This document shows positions 1 to 9,684 of a stretch of DNA of 64,000 nucleotides, in pieces (within the stretch, counting starts at the first letter, position 1; each line of letters starts with the position of its first letter). Source of the DNA: Chitinophagales bacterium (lineage in GTDB: Bacteria; Bacteroidota; Bacteroidia; Chitinophagales; Saprospiraceae); assembly GCA_022360175.1 (NCBI GenBank), contig JAKSDI010000146.1, positions 1 to 64,000 on the forward strand, in the 5' to 3' direction. The position numbers were made by a program, and so were the translations under genes. Under the pieces are notes generated by a model. The model ran no database searches, was not told the DNA's origin, and saw only the letters and a list, made by a program, of their open reading frames with translations.

Positions 1-14
1 GATTCTTAAAACTT

Positions 15-210
15 AGAGCTTGTTTGGGATTTATTAGTCGGACTTATTCCACCACTAATCGGCTTATATTTTGTTGGAAGAACGCTCATTTAGCTTGCTC
101 CTCCGCTAAAGCTACGGCGGCACGCGGATGGCTAAAATCGCAACCTCCCGCCTCATCTAATCCAATTAGTGACAAAATCGTCTCAAAGAACAAATTCCCA
201 AACAAGCTCT
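15..210. repeat. Long imperfect palindrome A (MITE-like, no transposase)
   Basis: A perfect 15-bp inverted repeat closes the element: 15-29 (AGAGCTTGTTTGGGA) and 196-210. Smaller complementary stretches lie inside, for example CACTAATCGG near 52-61 facing CCAATTAGTG. Just outside the right arm, 217-229 (AGCTTCTTACTTA) is identical on the opposite strand to the left flank of palindrome B at 58546-58558, which suggests one repeat family. A 69-codon frame across it is not convincing as a gene. It could be a non-autonomous mobile element or a long RNA hairpin. Confidence 0.6.
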
Positions 211-507
211 TAAATAAGCTTCTTACTTACTAGAAATAAGAAGCCAAATAATATAACTGTAAGATAGTTATTTATGAAATATAAATAAGTAGTTTACTGG
301 GATTTGTCTGAAGATTTACGAGAAAAGCTCAATTTGGAGAGTAAAAATAATGGCTGGAATTATCTGTGTTTAAGGGTCAAAGACTGCATAAGTAAGTAAA
401 AGTGTAAGATCTTATATATTAAAAAATCAAAGTTTTATGATGAGATAGGTAACCTTCTGCTTTTACCGCCCGTATAAGCAATCACGATAAGTTTTTTGAG
501 AATGAAT

Positions 508-540
508 GCCGGGCTTCCCATAGGGGGAGCCTGGCGTTTC
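508..540. terminator. Hairpin between palindrome A and the TlpA-like gene
   Basis: GCCGGGCTTCCC pairs with GGGAGCCTGGC across a short loop, followed on the + strand by TTTCTTT. It lies just past the stop of the minus-strand thioredoxin gene, so it may act as a terminator in either direction, though the U-run is better on the + strand. The stretch 240-507 is AT-rich and shows no gene. Confidence 0.5.
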
Positions 541-551
541 TTTATTGAGTT

Positions 552-1091
552 CTAGAGTTGTTCGGAAAGTATTTTATCTACTTCTCCTACACTTGGATTA
601 ACAGCAATGATAGTACCTTCGGGGCTGAGCAGGTATTTAGTAGGGACCTGGCGAATACCAAACTGTTTGGCAATAGGAGAGTCAAAAAAGCGTAGGTTTT
701 CAGCTTTATCCAGGATGTGGTATGGCCAAATAAGTTGATCCTGTTGTATGGCTCTTTTCCAGCGCGTTTCATTTTTTTCTATAGCCACACTAACAATTTC
801 AAAGGGAGGTTGACTTTTTTCTTCTTCCGATTTATATTTATGATACAAATCAACCAAAGCAGGATTTTCCTGTCGGCATGGTGGACACCAACTACCCCAA
901 AAATCGATGAGTACATAACTACCCCTGAGTTCTGATAATTCAAAGGAATGCCCATTTAATAAAGATGCAGAAAAACCAGGTGTATTTTCACCGCTATCAA
1001 AGCGGGGTTGCATGTAAAAATAACGGCCAATCAAAACAGCAATGGCTGCTACCAAAAGGAAATTGAGTATATGATTAAACTTAATGCGCAT
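552..1091 (-). CDS. TlpA/ResA-like thiol-disulfide oxidoreductase
   Basis: 179 residues with one N-terminal membrane anchor (about residues 8-25) and a thioredoxin fold facing the periplasm. The redox motif WCPPC is at 68-72, preceded by the usual LIDFWGSWC strand, and the cis-proline that completes the active site is P150 (RQVP). This layout and length fit the AhpC/TSA-Redoxin TlpA/ResA/DsbE group, which reduces disulfides in envelope proteins, for instance during cytochrome c maturation; the actual partner is not indicated by the neighbours. It is a single-gene unit with a 500-bp noncoding region upstream. Fold and activity are secure, substrate unknown. Confidence 0.9.
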   Translation of the reverse strand: MRIKFNHILNFLLVAAIAVLIGRYFYMQPRFDSGENTPGFSASLLNGHSFELSELRGSYVLIDFWGSWCPPCRQENPALVDLYHKYKSEEEKSQPPFEIVSVAIEKNETRWKRAIQQDQLIWPYHILDKAENLRFFDSPIAKQFGIRQVPTKYLLSPEGTIIAVNPSVGEVDKILSEQL

Positions 1092-1618
1092 AGTTTCGTA
1101 TTGGTTTATTAAGTAAGAGCGTATAATTAGGTTGCTTTTTGCTCAGATCAAGGCGCGGCGGAGGGAGTGTAATAGCCATCGTTATTAACACGAGTACGCC
1201 ACGCAGATATGGGTAAAAAGATGCCACCATAAAAAGGTTAATTAATTCAAGTTGCGATATTTTTAACTTGAAACCGTAAAATGGAAACGTTCAATGTAAA
1301 ATGTAAAAGTGAGGGCAAAGTTTGGTAGTATTCTTTTACATTTTTTATTGCTCTGCTCTACATTTTACATTCAGCATTTGCATCGCAACTTGCGTTAATT
1401 AAATGTACTCTCTTACTTATAATAACATCTTGAAATAAACAAAGTATAGGGCTTTATCCCTTTTTGGAGTGAAATTCGAGAGATTTGTCTTTGTGATAAT
1501 GATATACAAACATCTTTCCCTAAAAAGGATAGTCTTTCATCATATTTATCGTTATTTACACGTTTTTTATAAATTGACCGTTATACCACTTCATATTCTT
1601 ATAAACTAAAACCGAATT
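1092..1618. other. Noncoding region with palindrome C (1238-1402)
   Basis: No convincing gene. Between 1238-1258 and 1382-1402 there is a 21-bp inverted repeat with 19 matches (TTAATTAATTCAAGTTGCGAT against its complement). Inside it, TGTAAAATGTAAAAG (about 1291-1305) faces CATTTTACATT (about 1360-1370), so the whole element can fold back on itself. The remainder presumably carries the promoters of the divergent genes at 1091 and 1619. Confidence 0.55.
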
Positions 1619-2503
1619 ATGCGGATCATTGACCCGGCTGTAACCCCCACCAAAGACTTACACCAGTATTTGTTAGGCGTTGTATCTCCACGTCCTATAG
1701 CGTTTGTCAGTACCGTTGATGAGGCGGGTGTACCCAATCTCGCACCCTATAGTTTTTTTAATTGTTTTAGTTCTAATCCTCCTACACTGGTATTTTCTTC
1801 CAATCGAAGAGTAGCTAATAATACTACTAAGGATACTTTACACAACATTGAAGTAACCAGAGAAGTGGTAATCAATGCGGTAAGTTATAGTATAGTACGG
1901 CAGATGACCGTAACCAGCATAGAATATCCTGAAGAAATTAGTGAGTTCGAAAAAGCAGGTTTAACGCCGATTCCGTCAGACTTGGTCAAACCCTTTCGGG
2001 TAAAAGAATCACCGGCACAATTAGAATGCATAGTAGATCAAATTATTACACTTGGAAATGAAGGTGGTGCCGGGCATTTAATCATTTGCAAGGTGGTTCG
2101 CATGCACCTCAATGAAGATATACTGGATGAAAAAGATCGTATAAACCCACATAAGATAGACTTAATGGGGCGTATGGGACGTGCTTTTTATGTCCGTGCC
2201 AGTGGAGAAGCAGTACACAAAATATTCCAACCAATTAATCAGTTGGGTATCGGTTTTGATGCTTTACCTGATCACATTCGCAATAGTGATATTCTTACAG
2301 GCAACAATTTAGGAATATTAGCAGGAATGGCACAAGCCCCTACTAAGGAAGAAGTACTGGCTATTAAATCGGAGAAACTAGTGCAAAAAGCATTGGTCGC
2401 AGATGATCCTATTCAGGCACTACATTTATTGGCACAGAAGGAGCTGTCTAAGGAAAATCGGGATCAGGCAGCTAAAATAGTGTGGTTAGGAGAATATATT
2501 TAA
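1619..2503 (+). CDS. Flavin reductase-like (FMN-binding split-barrel) protein
   Basis: 294 residues. The N-terminal 190 residues match the flavin reductase-like/flavoredoxin (DIM6/NTAB) family: PRPIAFVSTVDEAGVPNLAPYS near residues 24-46 is the typical start of the FMN-binding split barrel, followed by FNCFSSNPPTLVFSS and a later LIICKVVRMH strand. Such proteins bind FMN and pass electrons from NAD(P)H, or serve as partners of monooxygenases; the acceptor is not known. The C-terminal 90 residues are helical and specific to a long-form subgroup common in Bacteroidota. The ATG at 1619 is the first in frame. Its stop overlaps by four bases the stop of the convergent nucleotidyltransferase gene. 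Confidence 0.85.
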   Translation: MRIIDPAVTPTKDLHQYLLGVVSPRPIAFVSTVDEAGVPNLAPYSFFNCFSSNPPTLVFSSNRRVANNTTKDTLHNIEVTREVVINAVSYSIVRQMTVTSIEYPEEISEFEKAGLTPIPSDLVKPFRVKESPAQLECIVDQIITLGNEGGAGHLIICKVVRMHLNEDILDEKDRINPHKIDLMGRMGRAFYVRASGEAVHKIFQPINQLGIGFDALPDHIRNSDILTGNNLGILAGMAQAPTKEEVLAIKSEKLVQKALVADDPIQALHLLAQKELSKENRDQAAKIVWLGEYI

Positions 2504-3507
2504 CTCTTCGGCAAGCTAAAATCTATCTCTGTATTATCTCCAATATTCAAACTTTGACGCAAGCCTGTGATGGCTGTATCGTTGCCGACCACCGAACGCT
2601 GAAGAATCACTTCTTTGATGTGGGCGTAGTTGCCCAGGATAGAATCCCTTACAATCGCTCGATTGATACGTGCATTATCACCAATGGTGACATGAGGGCC
2701 AATAATAGAATTGGTGATCTTACAATTCTTACCGATACTTACCGGCTGAATAACGATGGAGTTGTCATAGGCAGGTAAATCATCACTGGCAAAACCAGAC
2801 CGGGCAAGAAAGATAGCATTGGTATCAAGGAGGACTTCTTTTTTACCGCAGTTGAACCAATTATCTACTTCAACAGTAGAAAAAAGTACATCGTGTTCAA
2901 TCATACGCATCATAGCATCAGTAAGTGGGAACTCACCGTTTGAGCGTATATTGTGTTTGATGTTAAACTCAAGGGCATCTATGAGTTGGTGGACTTCCTT
3001 GATTTTGTAAAAGCCAACCATTGCCATATTAGATTTAGGAATTTTCGGCTTCTCAACTACCCTGTCTACTTTTCCATTTCGGTTGTATTCTACTACACCA
3101 TATTCGCGAGGATCATCCACCTTTTTTACACATAATACAGAGTGATCACTATTCATGATTTTTTTGAAGTTGGCATCTACAATAATGTCTCCAAAAAAGA
3201 TATAGATTTCACCCGCATCTTTGAGCAATTCTCGAGCAGTCCAAATCGCATGTCCAGATCCCAGTCGATCCTCTTGTATAATATAGTCTCTCTTTATATC
3301 AGGATACGCCTTATCAACGTAATTACGAATCTTTTCTCCCAGATAGCCTATAATAAAGACAAATTCATTGATTCCTATCTCTATGAGTTGATCCAGGATG
3401 AAAGATATGATAGGTTTCCCCGCAACCGGTATCAACGGTTTGGGTTGTGTGTATGTCAATGGACGGAGTCGGGTGCCCGCACCCGCAACGGGAATAACTG
3501 CTTTCAT
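2500..3507 (-). CDS. Sugar-1-phosphate nucleotidyltransferase with beta-helix tail
   Basis: 335 residues. The N-terminus MKAVIPVAGAGTRLRPLTYT is the GxGTRLRPLT nucleotide-binding signature of the NTP_transferase family (RmlA/GlmU-N/ManC). Further family marks are KPLIPVAGKPI (residues about 23-33), FIFFGDIIVD (metal-binding Asp) and VEKPKIPKS. From about residue 240 the sequence has hexapeptide-type strands (ITNSIIGPHVTIG, INRAIVRDSILG), a left-handed beta-helix as in long-form glucose-1-phosphate thymidylyl- or uridylyltransferases and GlmU-like enzymes. It should couple a hexose-1-phosphate to an NTP for surface polysaccharides; base and sugar cannot be assigned. It stands alone, so no pathway context helps. 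Confidence 0.88.
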   Translation of the reverse strand: MKAVIPVAGAGTRLRPLTYTQPKPLIPVAGKPIISFILDQLIEIGINEFVFIIGYLGEKIRNYVDKAYPDIKRDYIIQEDRLGSGHAIWTARELLKDAGEIYIFFGDIIVDANFKKIMNSDHSVLCVKKVDDPREYGVVEYNRNGKVDRVVEKPKIPKSNMAMVGFYKIKEVHQLIDALEFNIKHNIRSNGEFPLTDAMMRMIEHDVLFSTVEVDNWFNCGKKEVLLDTNAIFLARSGFASDDLPAYDNSIVIQPVSIGKNCKITNSIIGPHVTIGDNARINRAIVRDSILGNYAHIKEVILQRSVVGNDTAITGLRQSLNIGDNTEIDFSLPKS

Positions 3508-3650
3508 ATATCATTGGCTCAATACCGAAAGCTCTAAGATATGCCCTTTGTCCTTTTTTTTAACCTAAGAAGCTGGATTAATTTAATACTTATGTCAATA
3601 TAAGGCTAATAGTAGCAAAATAAGACTGGTTAATTGACCTTAAATGCCCT

Positions 3651-6600
3651 TTAAGATGTTAAAGCCTGATTTGCTTTTTCTTTTTTTGTAAACATCACAT
3701 AAAGCAAGGGGACTAATAGTAATACAAAAGCAGTAGAAGTAATTAAGCCGCCTATGATTGTCCAACCCATAGGAGCCCAAAGTGAGCCACCCGCCAACGT
3801 AAGAGGTAATAAGCCCAGGATCGTAGTCAAAGTAGTTGAAACAATAGGTACGAACCTTACCTTGCCTGCTTCTTTTGCAGCCTCCAGAATACTCCTTCCT
3901 GCTCTCATTTCTTCATTAGCGAAATCTACAAGTACGATGGAATTATTGATAGCAATACCTATCAAACTAGTTAAACCAATAAAGGCAGTAAAGGAAAAAT
4001 TGATGCCCGTGAATAATAAGGCTAGTATTGAGCCAATAATTGCAAGAGGCAGGGCTGAAAAAATAATGAGTGGTTGGGTAAATGAACGAAACTGGATAAT
4101 TAATACACCCATAATCAACATGAGTGCCAATACCGAAGCGATGCCCATCCCTCCAAAGGATTCATTGCGGCTTTCCAGATCTCCTTTGTAGACATAAGAA
4201 TAACCTTGTTCCCATTCTATTGTCTGCAATTGAGCATCAATACTGGCAATGACTTCATCCAGCGTGTATCCTTTGTCCAAATCTGCCAAAACTGTAGCTG
4301 TACGTTCGTTGTCCAGGTGGGTGATACGGCTGGGAGCTTCTGCAAATTCAATATTTGCCAATTGATGTAGAGGTATAAATCTTCCTGAGATTGATTGTAC
4401 ATTCAATTTGTCAAAATCTTCAACCTTGAACTGCTCATCGTAATCATAACGTAAAACGATATTGTAATCGTCACCCTCCTTATCCCGGAATTTTCCTACA
4501 GTATTACCATTGACAAAACTGCGGATGGTCTTATCAACAACGTGAACAGGTACCCCCAAAAGCATCGCTTTGTCTCGATTAACCCGGAAGAAAATATCTG
4601 TACTATTAGTACGTAGAGGATTGTCGATATTAACCGTTCCTTCAGCCTGCTCTACAATTTGTTCTACTTTATGAGCATATGCTTGCAGCTTGTCAAGGTC
4701 TGTTCCATTAATCTTAATAGCAACAGGAGCTTCTGAAGGAGGGCCTTGTACAAATTCTCTTACATCAATATTGGCATGGGGATAATCTTCTAAAGTGATA
4801 CGTAATTCATCTATTAACTTGTAGAATCGATCAATATCGTATTCTTTTAGCACCACAAATATTTCTCCATATGAATTGGAATAATTGGTAGAAGGTACGT
4901 TGTAATAAATCCTGGGATTACCGTGCCCCACATTGGCAGCATAGTATTTAACATCAGGTATTGTATCCAGCACTGATTCTACATAGGCTACAGCTTCATC
5001 CGTTGCATCGAGATTACTACCGTTAGGTAGCTGAACGGTAATTCTAAATTGCGGTTTTTCTGCTTTTGGAAAAAAGGCTACCCCAACCAGCGGAAATAAG
5101 GATAAAGCACCTACGAGACTAGATACTGCAAATGCTATTGTTAACCACTTATGTCGCAGGGTCCAGTCCAGTGTCTTTCGATAAGGGCCTTCTACGAAAC
5201 GTTTTAGCTGGCGGAATAAATAAGTAGGTTGCCGAGCGCTGCTATCTTCTTTTAGCACCTTACTGGCAATAAAAGGAGTAAGCGTAACAGCTACTAAAAA
5301 AGATCCTGCCAGCGTAGCAATAACAGTTATTGGTAAAGCTTTAATAAAAGCGCCTGTTGTATCTGGCATCATGACAATTGGTACAAATGCTAAAACAGTT
5401 GTTAGTGTAGCACTAAACATTGGAGCTATCAATTGTTGAGTACCTTCTATGGCGGCTTGTTTTCTACTATAACCTTTACTGAGTAAACGCTCAATGTTTT
5501 CAATAATAGCAATAGAGTTATCTACCAGTAATCCCAATGCTACTACCAAACCAGCAATAGACATTTGCTGTAGCGCAAAACCGGATCGATCAACAACCCA
5601 AAGGCCAATTAAAATGGAAAAAGGAATAGCCAGCATTACAATACTTGCCGAACGAATGCCCAGCACTAAAAAGATAATAACACCTACCAGTAAAATACCC
5701 TGAATAAGGTTGCTAAGAAAACCAGATACTCGCTCTGATACACTCTCAGATTGATTAAAAACATACTCTAGCTGAATATCACTCCCAAAGTCATGCTGTT
5801 TCATGGCTTCTTTAATAGGGTCGGTGACAGAGTATATATTGTAGCCCTCTTTTTGTTGTATATTGATGTAAATGCAGGGTGTTTGATTATAACGTGCTAA
5901 CCATCGCTCATCTTCGTAATCAAAGAATACAGCAGCGATATTTTTTAAGTATACAATTTTTCCTTCGTAAGCACCTACTACCGTATTGCGTATCTGATCC
6001 AGGTCATCATAAGCACCTGAAGTTTTAATATTAAAGAGTTTATTGGATACTTTGACCGCACCACCAGGAATATTGGCATTATTACTTTGAATAGCTTGTT
6101 CTACCCGATCCAGGGAAATTCCCATCTGTTCCATTTTGACAGGATTGAGTGCTACGCGTACTTCTTGTTCGGCGAAAGCCTCAATTTCTACCTTACGTAC
6201 CCCATTTACCTGTTCTATTATTTTTTTTGCATCTTCTGCTGCTGTTTTTAAGGTGGCATAACTAGCTGTTTCAGATACCAGCGCCAATTGCATAATAGTC
6301 ACAGTATTGGTAGAAAACTGAAGTACATCCAGTTGATAAATTCCCTCCGGTAAATCTCCTCTAACTTGATTGACCTGACGCTGTAATTCATCAAATTTAT
6401 CATCTGGGTTCACCCCAAAATTAAATTCCACTTCGGTGATAGCAACTCCATCACGTATAGTGGTTTGTACCTCCTTTAAGTCATCTAATTCATTAATAGA
6501 CTCCTCCAAAACATCTGCTACCTGGCTTTCAACATCAGTAGGATTTGCCCCCGGGTATACCGCAATTACCAGCATATTGGGAATGTCCAATGCAGGATCT

Positions 6601-6707
6601 TCTCGCCGAGGCATGTTTAAGAAAGACGTAATACCTAAAAGCAATAAAAACGTAAATACAGTAAGCGTTACCTGATAATTCTTTATAGAAAACGATGGTA
6701 TGTTCAT
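3651..6707 (-). CDS. RND efflux pump, inner-membrane transporter (AcrB/HAE1-like)
   Basis: 1018 residues, the usual length for RND pumps. Twelve hydrophobic segments are arranged as TM1 (about 12-30), a large periplasmic loop, TM2-6 (about 332-480), TM7 (about 520-540), a second loop and TM8-12 (about 855-1005). The proton-relay TM4 reads GLLVDNSIAIIEN with D396-N397, the D-N variant found in many HAE1/HAE2 members instead of D-D. It exports hydrophobic or amphiphilic compounds by proton antiport as part of a tripartite pump. It is the last gene of the operon with the membrane-fusion protein and TolC homolog upstream. Substrates cannot be predicted. Confidence 0.93.
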   Translation of the reverse strand: MNIPSFSIKNYQVTLTVFTFLLLLGITSFLNMPRREDPALDIPNMLVIAVYPGANPTDVESQVADVLEESINELDDLKEVQTTIRDGVAITEVEFNFGVNPDDKFDELQRQVNQVRGDLPEGIYQLDVLQFSTNTVTIMQLALVSETASYATLKTAAEDAKKIIEQVNGVRKVEIEAFAEQEVRVALNPVKMEQMGISLDRVEQAIQSNNANIPGGAVKVSNKLFNIKTSGAYDDLDQIRNTVVGAYEGKIVYLKNIAAVFFDYEDERWLARYNQTPCIYINIQQKEGYNIYSVTDPIKEAMKQHDFGSDIQLEYVFNQSESVSERVSGFLSNLIQGILLVGVIIFLVLGIRSASIVMLAIPFSILIGLWVVDRSGFALQQMSIAGLVVALGLLVDNSIAIIENIERLLSKGYSRKQAAIEGTQQLIAPMFSATLTTVLAFVPIVMMPDTTGAFIKALPITVIATLAGSFLVAVTLTPFIASKVLKEDSSARQPTYLFRQLKRFVEGPYRKTLDWTLRHKWLTIAFAVSSLVGALSLFPLVGVAFFPKAEKPQFRITVQLPNGSNLDATDEAVAYVESVLDTIPDVKYYAANVGHGNPRIYYNVPSTNYSNSYGEIFVVLKEYDIDRFYKLIDELRITLEDYPHANIDVREFVQGPPSEAPVAIKINGTDLDKLQAYAHKVEQIVEQAEGTVNIDNPLRTNSTDIFFRVNRDKAMLLGVPVHVVDKTIRSFVNGNTVGKFRDKEGDDYNIVLRYDYDEQFKVEDFDKLNVQSISGRFIPLHQLANIEFAEAPSRITHLDNERTATVLADLDKGYTLDEVIASIDAQLQTIEWEQGYSYVYKGDLESRNESFGGMGIASVLALMLIMGVLIIQFRSFTQPLIIFSALPLAIIGSILALLFTGINFSFTAFIGLTSLIGIAINNSIVLVDFANEEMRAGRSILEAAKEAGKVRFVPIVSTTLTTILGLLPLTLAGGSLWAPMGWTIIGGLITSTAFVLLLVPLLYVMFTKKEKANQALTS

Positions 6708-6826
6708 AATCCTTTGATAATTAAAATCTCTAATTTATACTCACCACATAAACCACTCCTCGCCCTTTGTCCGACATAGCTGACAAGCGTAGTCGGAACA
6801 TCACCACATCACAATATTGCCACTCC

Positions 6827-7957
6827 TCACCTCTCACCAATCAAAACCTCTTGCTCATCCTCTAGATAGCCAACTCCGCTGATAATCACCTGATCACTAT
6901 TATCTAGCCCTTTGCTGATAAGTAGGTGCTCATCCTGTAGCTGGTATATTTGTATATCTGTTTTCACTGCTTTGCTGCCTTCTACTACAAATACAGACCC
7001 TTTGCTGCCATTTGCTCCTAGTAAAGCATCTACAGGAATACGAATTAATCCGGCTGTGGTATTGGTAATAATAGAAGCGCTGCCGATGAATCCAGAAAGC
7101 AACTCCTTGCCTTCGTCATTGATTTGAATTTCTACTTCGAAAGTTCCTGTATAGGGATCGGCCATACTCGCTATTTCAGTGACGACTCCTTCGAAGAAGT
7201 GTTCAGGATAAGCATCAAAAGTGATCGTTGCTTTATTGCCTATTTGAATATTGATAATATCCTTATCAGTGATATTCGTCCTAAGTATTTTTGATTTTTG
7301 GCTAGAGCCGAAGAAAAAAATTGGAGTTCCTGGCCCAACTAACTCATTAGTAGAAGCCAGCTTTTTTAGGATGACACCATTCGACGGCGCTTTAATTTGT
7401 GAATATTGAAGATTAAAATCAGTAACCGCTACCTGCTCATCCTGCATAGCCAGGGCTTTTTGAGCTGCTGACAATTGATTGCGAGCATTGTCCAGTTGCA
7501 CTTCAGCATTTTCAAGTTGTTCCAGTGTAGCTACGCTATCTTGATATAGGCCTTTAGCATTTTCATAATCGCGCTCTGCCAACCTCAATGCTAATTTTGC
7601 ATTTTCGATATTGATTCCAGCTTGTTGCTTGCCCAATTGTGCTTGCTGAGTACGCGCCTGAATTTCCTGAAGATCAAGTACTGCAAGCAATTGTCCTTTT
7701 TTTACTCGTTGGCCTTCATCTACCTTAATTTGAGCAATGATACCTCCCGTCTTAAAACTTAATTTGGCTTCTTCTTTCAGTGCCAATCGACCCGTAGCCG
7801 AAACGGTTGCTTCATAATTGATGGTTTCTACAGGTACAACTTCTACCTTTTTAACTGGAGCTGTATTCGTAGTTGTTTCGGTAGTATCAGTAGCGCAGGC
7901 TGCTAAAGTAAAACTGATAACAGCAGCGAAAATGAATTTTCTATTGGTGAATCTCAT
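6827..7957 (-). CDS. RND efflux membrane-fusion lipoprotein (AcrA/MexA-like)
   Basis: 376 residues with a lipoprotein signal: a hydrophobic segment ending FTLAAC with the lipidated Cys at 21. After a lipoyl/barrel-sandwich half (VSATGRLALKEEAKLSFKTG, about 50-70) comes a helical hairpin rich in Q, A and E (about 100-175), then the second lipoyl half (SQIKAPSNGVILKKL) and beta-barrel domains. This order is diagnostic of periplasmic adaptor proteins (HlyD/AcrA). It bridges the RND pump and the TolC channel. The 119-bp gap to the pump gene contains short CCACATCAC-type repeats also seen near 34200. Confidence 0.93.
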   Translation of the reverse strand: MRFTNRKFIFAAVISFTLAACATDTTETTTNTAPVKKVEVVPVETINYEATVSATGRLALKEEAKLSFKTGGIIAQIKVDEGQRVKKGQLLAVLDLQEIQARTQQAQLGKQQAGINIENAKLALRLAERDYENAKGLYQDSVATLEQLENAEVQLDNARNQLSAAQKALAMQDEQVAVTDFNLQYSQIKAPSNGVILKKLASTNELVGPGTPIFFFGSSQKSKILRTNITDKDIINIQIGNKATITFDAYPEHFFEGVVTEIASMADPYTGTFEVEIQINDEGKELLSGFIGSASIITNTTAGLIRIPVDALLGANGSKGSVFVVEGSKAVKTDIQIYQLQDEHLLISKGLDNSDQVIISGVGYLEDEQEVLIGER

Positions 7958-7987
7958 GATAATATTTCGTGTTAAACAGTGAGGGGA

Positions 7988-8064
7988 TATCGAGCTTAAA
8001 AAGTTTAGAAGGTTTAGTGAGTTTAGAGAGGTTTAGTGTTAAACATTCTAACCTACTCTAAACC
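7988..8064. repeat. GTTTAG-rich short repeats with fold-back
   Basis: The spacer between the TolC and adaptor genes contains several copies of GTTTAGA/GGTTTAG in direct order followed by CTAACCTACTCTAAACC, which is roughly their reverse complement. It can form a hairpin in the mRNA between the two genes, which could adjust relative expression; this is inference. Confidence 0.4.
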
Positions 8065-9456
8065 TTATTCAAATACATACGAAGCCGTTACTCTTTCAAA
8101 TTCAGCTAGCTTCGATTGATAGTTATAAATAGCAATTGAGTGTTGTTGTTGTGCATTGGTCAATTGGGTGCGAGCATTCGTGAAACTTACGAGGTTAGCC
8201 TGTCCTTGTTCATAGCGTTTGTTTACCAATCTGAAAGCCTGTTGGGCAGCTTCTACTTCTGCTTTTGCGGCTACAATTTTTTGTTGAGCAGCATCCAATT
8301 CATAATAGGCCTGTACGGTTTGTAAACCTATTTGTTGTTGGACTTCCTGTTTTTGGCTTTGTATCTTGAGTTTTTCTACTTTGGCTTTCTGTACTTTGGC
8401 ACTAGTTGTTCGGTCATATAAATTCCAGCTAAGAACTGCTGAACCCAGGAAAAAATCGGCATCCTGATCAATGGTATAATCGGTACCTTGTATACCATAA
8501 TCAGCCTGTAAATTGATTTGAGGCAGGCGGTTTCCTTTTTGCAACTGTACTTGTTGGTCGTTGGCAGATAAATAGAAATTGAGTTGTTGTATTTCTTCCC
8601 TTTGTTGTAGTGCCTGATGGCGGGCATCTTCCAGATTGATAAAAGGTAAGCTATCTTCTGAGGCTTCGGCTAGTTCAATTTCCTGATCATAATCGCGATT
8701 CAATAAGAAATTGAAATAAGCTTTGGCAATCTGTTCATTTTTTTTGGCTTCTGCCAATTGCTGTTTTACTTCTTGTACTTCTGCCTGAGCACTATAGACC
8801 ACATCAAAAGTTACTTTGTGGTTGCGTTGTAAACTCTCGGATGTACGTAAGTTCTCTTGTACCAATTCCAGTGCTTCTTCTAAGATCGACACTCCTTGTT
8901 TAGCCTGCGCATAACCAAAGTAAGCTTGTTTGACTTCCTTTATCAATTCGCGCATATAAATATCGACTCCTATGCGATCTGCTTCAGAAAGCTGTTGTCG
9001 GATTTTGTGATTTTGGATAATCGCATTATTATAAATGGGCATTTGAAGGCGTAAGACCGTCTCCTGATCGGTTGCACGCAGAAATCCTTCCTCGACATTC
9101 TCAATTTCAGGATATTCGGGGATGGTTGGATAATCAGGATTAGCAGCCTGAGCCATTCCATTGATGAGATTGAGGTTTTGGTATACTGGATTCATCAAAT
9201 CTCCTACCGGGATCACAAAGTTTCGCCCTCCTCGTGCTACAGAATATCGTGCCTGCACAGATAGTTTGGGAAAAAATAAAGCTTTGGCTTCTTCTAGCGT
9301 TGCGAGGCTGGATTCATAAGATAAAGACTGTTGTTGCAAAGCGATATTACTTTCAAGGGCTTCTTTTATATAGGAATCCAATGCAACTTGCTGTGCTTGT
9401 AAATAATGGGTGATTAAAAACAAGAGCGTTATCATTATTGAGATAACTTTCTTCAT
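8065..9456 (-). CDS. TolC-family outer-membrane efflux channel
   Basis: 463 residues. A signal peptide (MKKVISIMITLLFLITHYLQA) is followed by two internally similar halves of long amphipathic helices and short strands, as in the OEP/TolC family; examples are the coiled region 200-245 (VQENLRTSESLQRNHKVTF) and 370-445 (QAFRLVNKRYEQGQANLVSF, the typical second-repeat motif). It forms the trimeric outer-membrane and periplasmic channel of the RND pump. It is the first gene of the operon and lies behind the 21-bp tandem repeat at 9524-9565, a likely regulatory site. Confidence 0.93.
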   Translation of the reverse strand: MKKVISIMITLLFLITHYLQAQQVALDSYIKEALESNIALQQQSLSYESSLATLEEAKALFFPKLSVQARYSVARGGRNFVIPVGDLMNPVYQNLNLINGMAQAANPDYPTIPEYPEIENVEEGFLRATDQETVLRLQMPIYNNAIIQNHKIRQQLSEADRIGVDIYMRELIKEVKQAYFGYAQAKQGVSILEEALELVQENLRTSESLQRNHKVTFDVVYSAQAEVQEVKQQLAEAKKNEQIAKAYFNFLLNRDYDQEIELAEASEDSLPFINLEDARHQALQQREEIQQLNFYLSANDQQVQLQKGNRLPQINLQADYGIQGTDYTIDQDADFFLGSAVLSWNLYDRTTSAKVQKAKVEKLKIQSQKQEVQQQIGLQTVQAYYELDAAQQKIVAAKAEVEAAQQAFRLVNKRYEQGQANLVSFTNARTQLTNAQQQHSIAIYNYQSKLAEFERVTASYVFE

Positions 9457-9523
9457 AGTGCTAGGCTTTTATTTGCTAGTACAAATGTGCAGCAAACACA
9501 AGACTGATTCCAGCCAATAACAA

Positions 9524-9565
9524 TGAATTGTAGAAAAGGAAGGGTGAATTGTAGGAAGGGAAAGG
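9524..9565 (-). promoter_or_regulatory. 21-bp tandem repeat upstream of efflux operon (candidate operator)
   Basis: Two adjoining 21-bp units at 9524-9544 and 9545-9565 share 18 of 21 bases; the core TGAATTGTAG (CTACAATTCA in the direction of the operon) is identical. The repeat ends 67 bp before the TolC start. Two 9-10 bp direct repeats with a 21-bp period are what LytTR-type regulators recognise, so this is a plausible activator or repressor site. The regulator itself is not in the window. Confidence 0.45.
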
Positions 9566-9684
9566 TGGAGAGAAGTGTCAATGGATAATCAATTAAGCGG
9601 ATAGTTTTAAGGTCTTTAAAGTAAAATCGGTATTTTTATGTAATACTACTTTCACTTGCATCTAACAAGAAAGAAGTGAAAGCT

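Noticed and set aside
24-233. 69-codon frame near the window start
   Set aside because: It lies wholly inside palindrome A and its flank and has no domain or promoter; it only translates the repeat.
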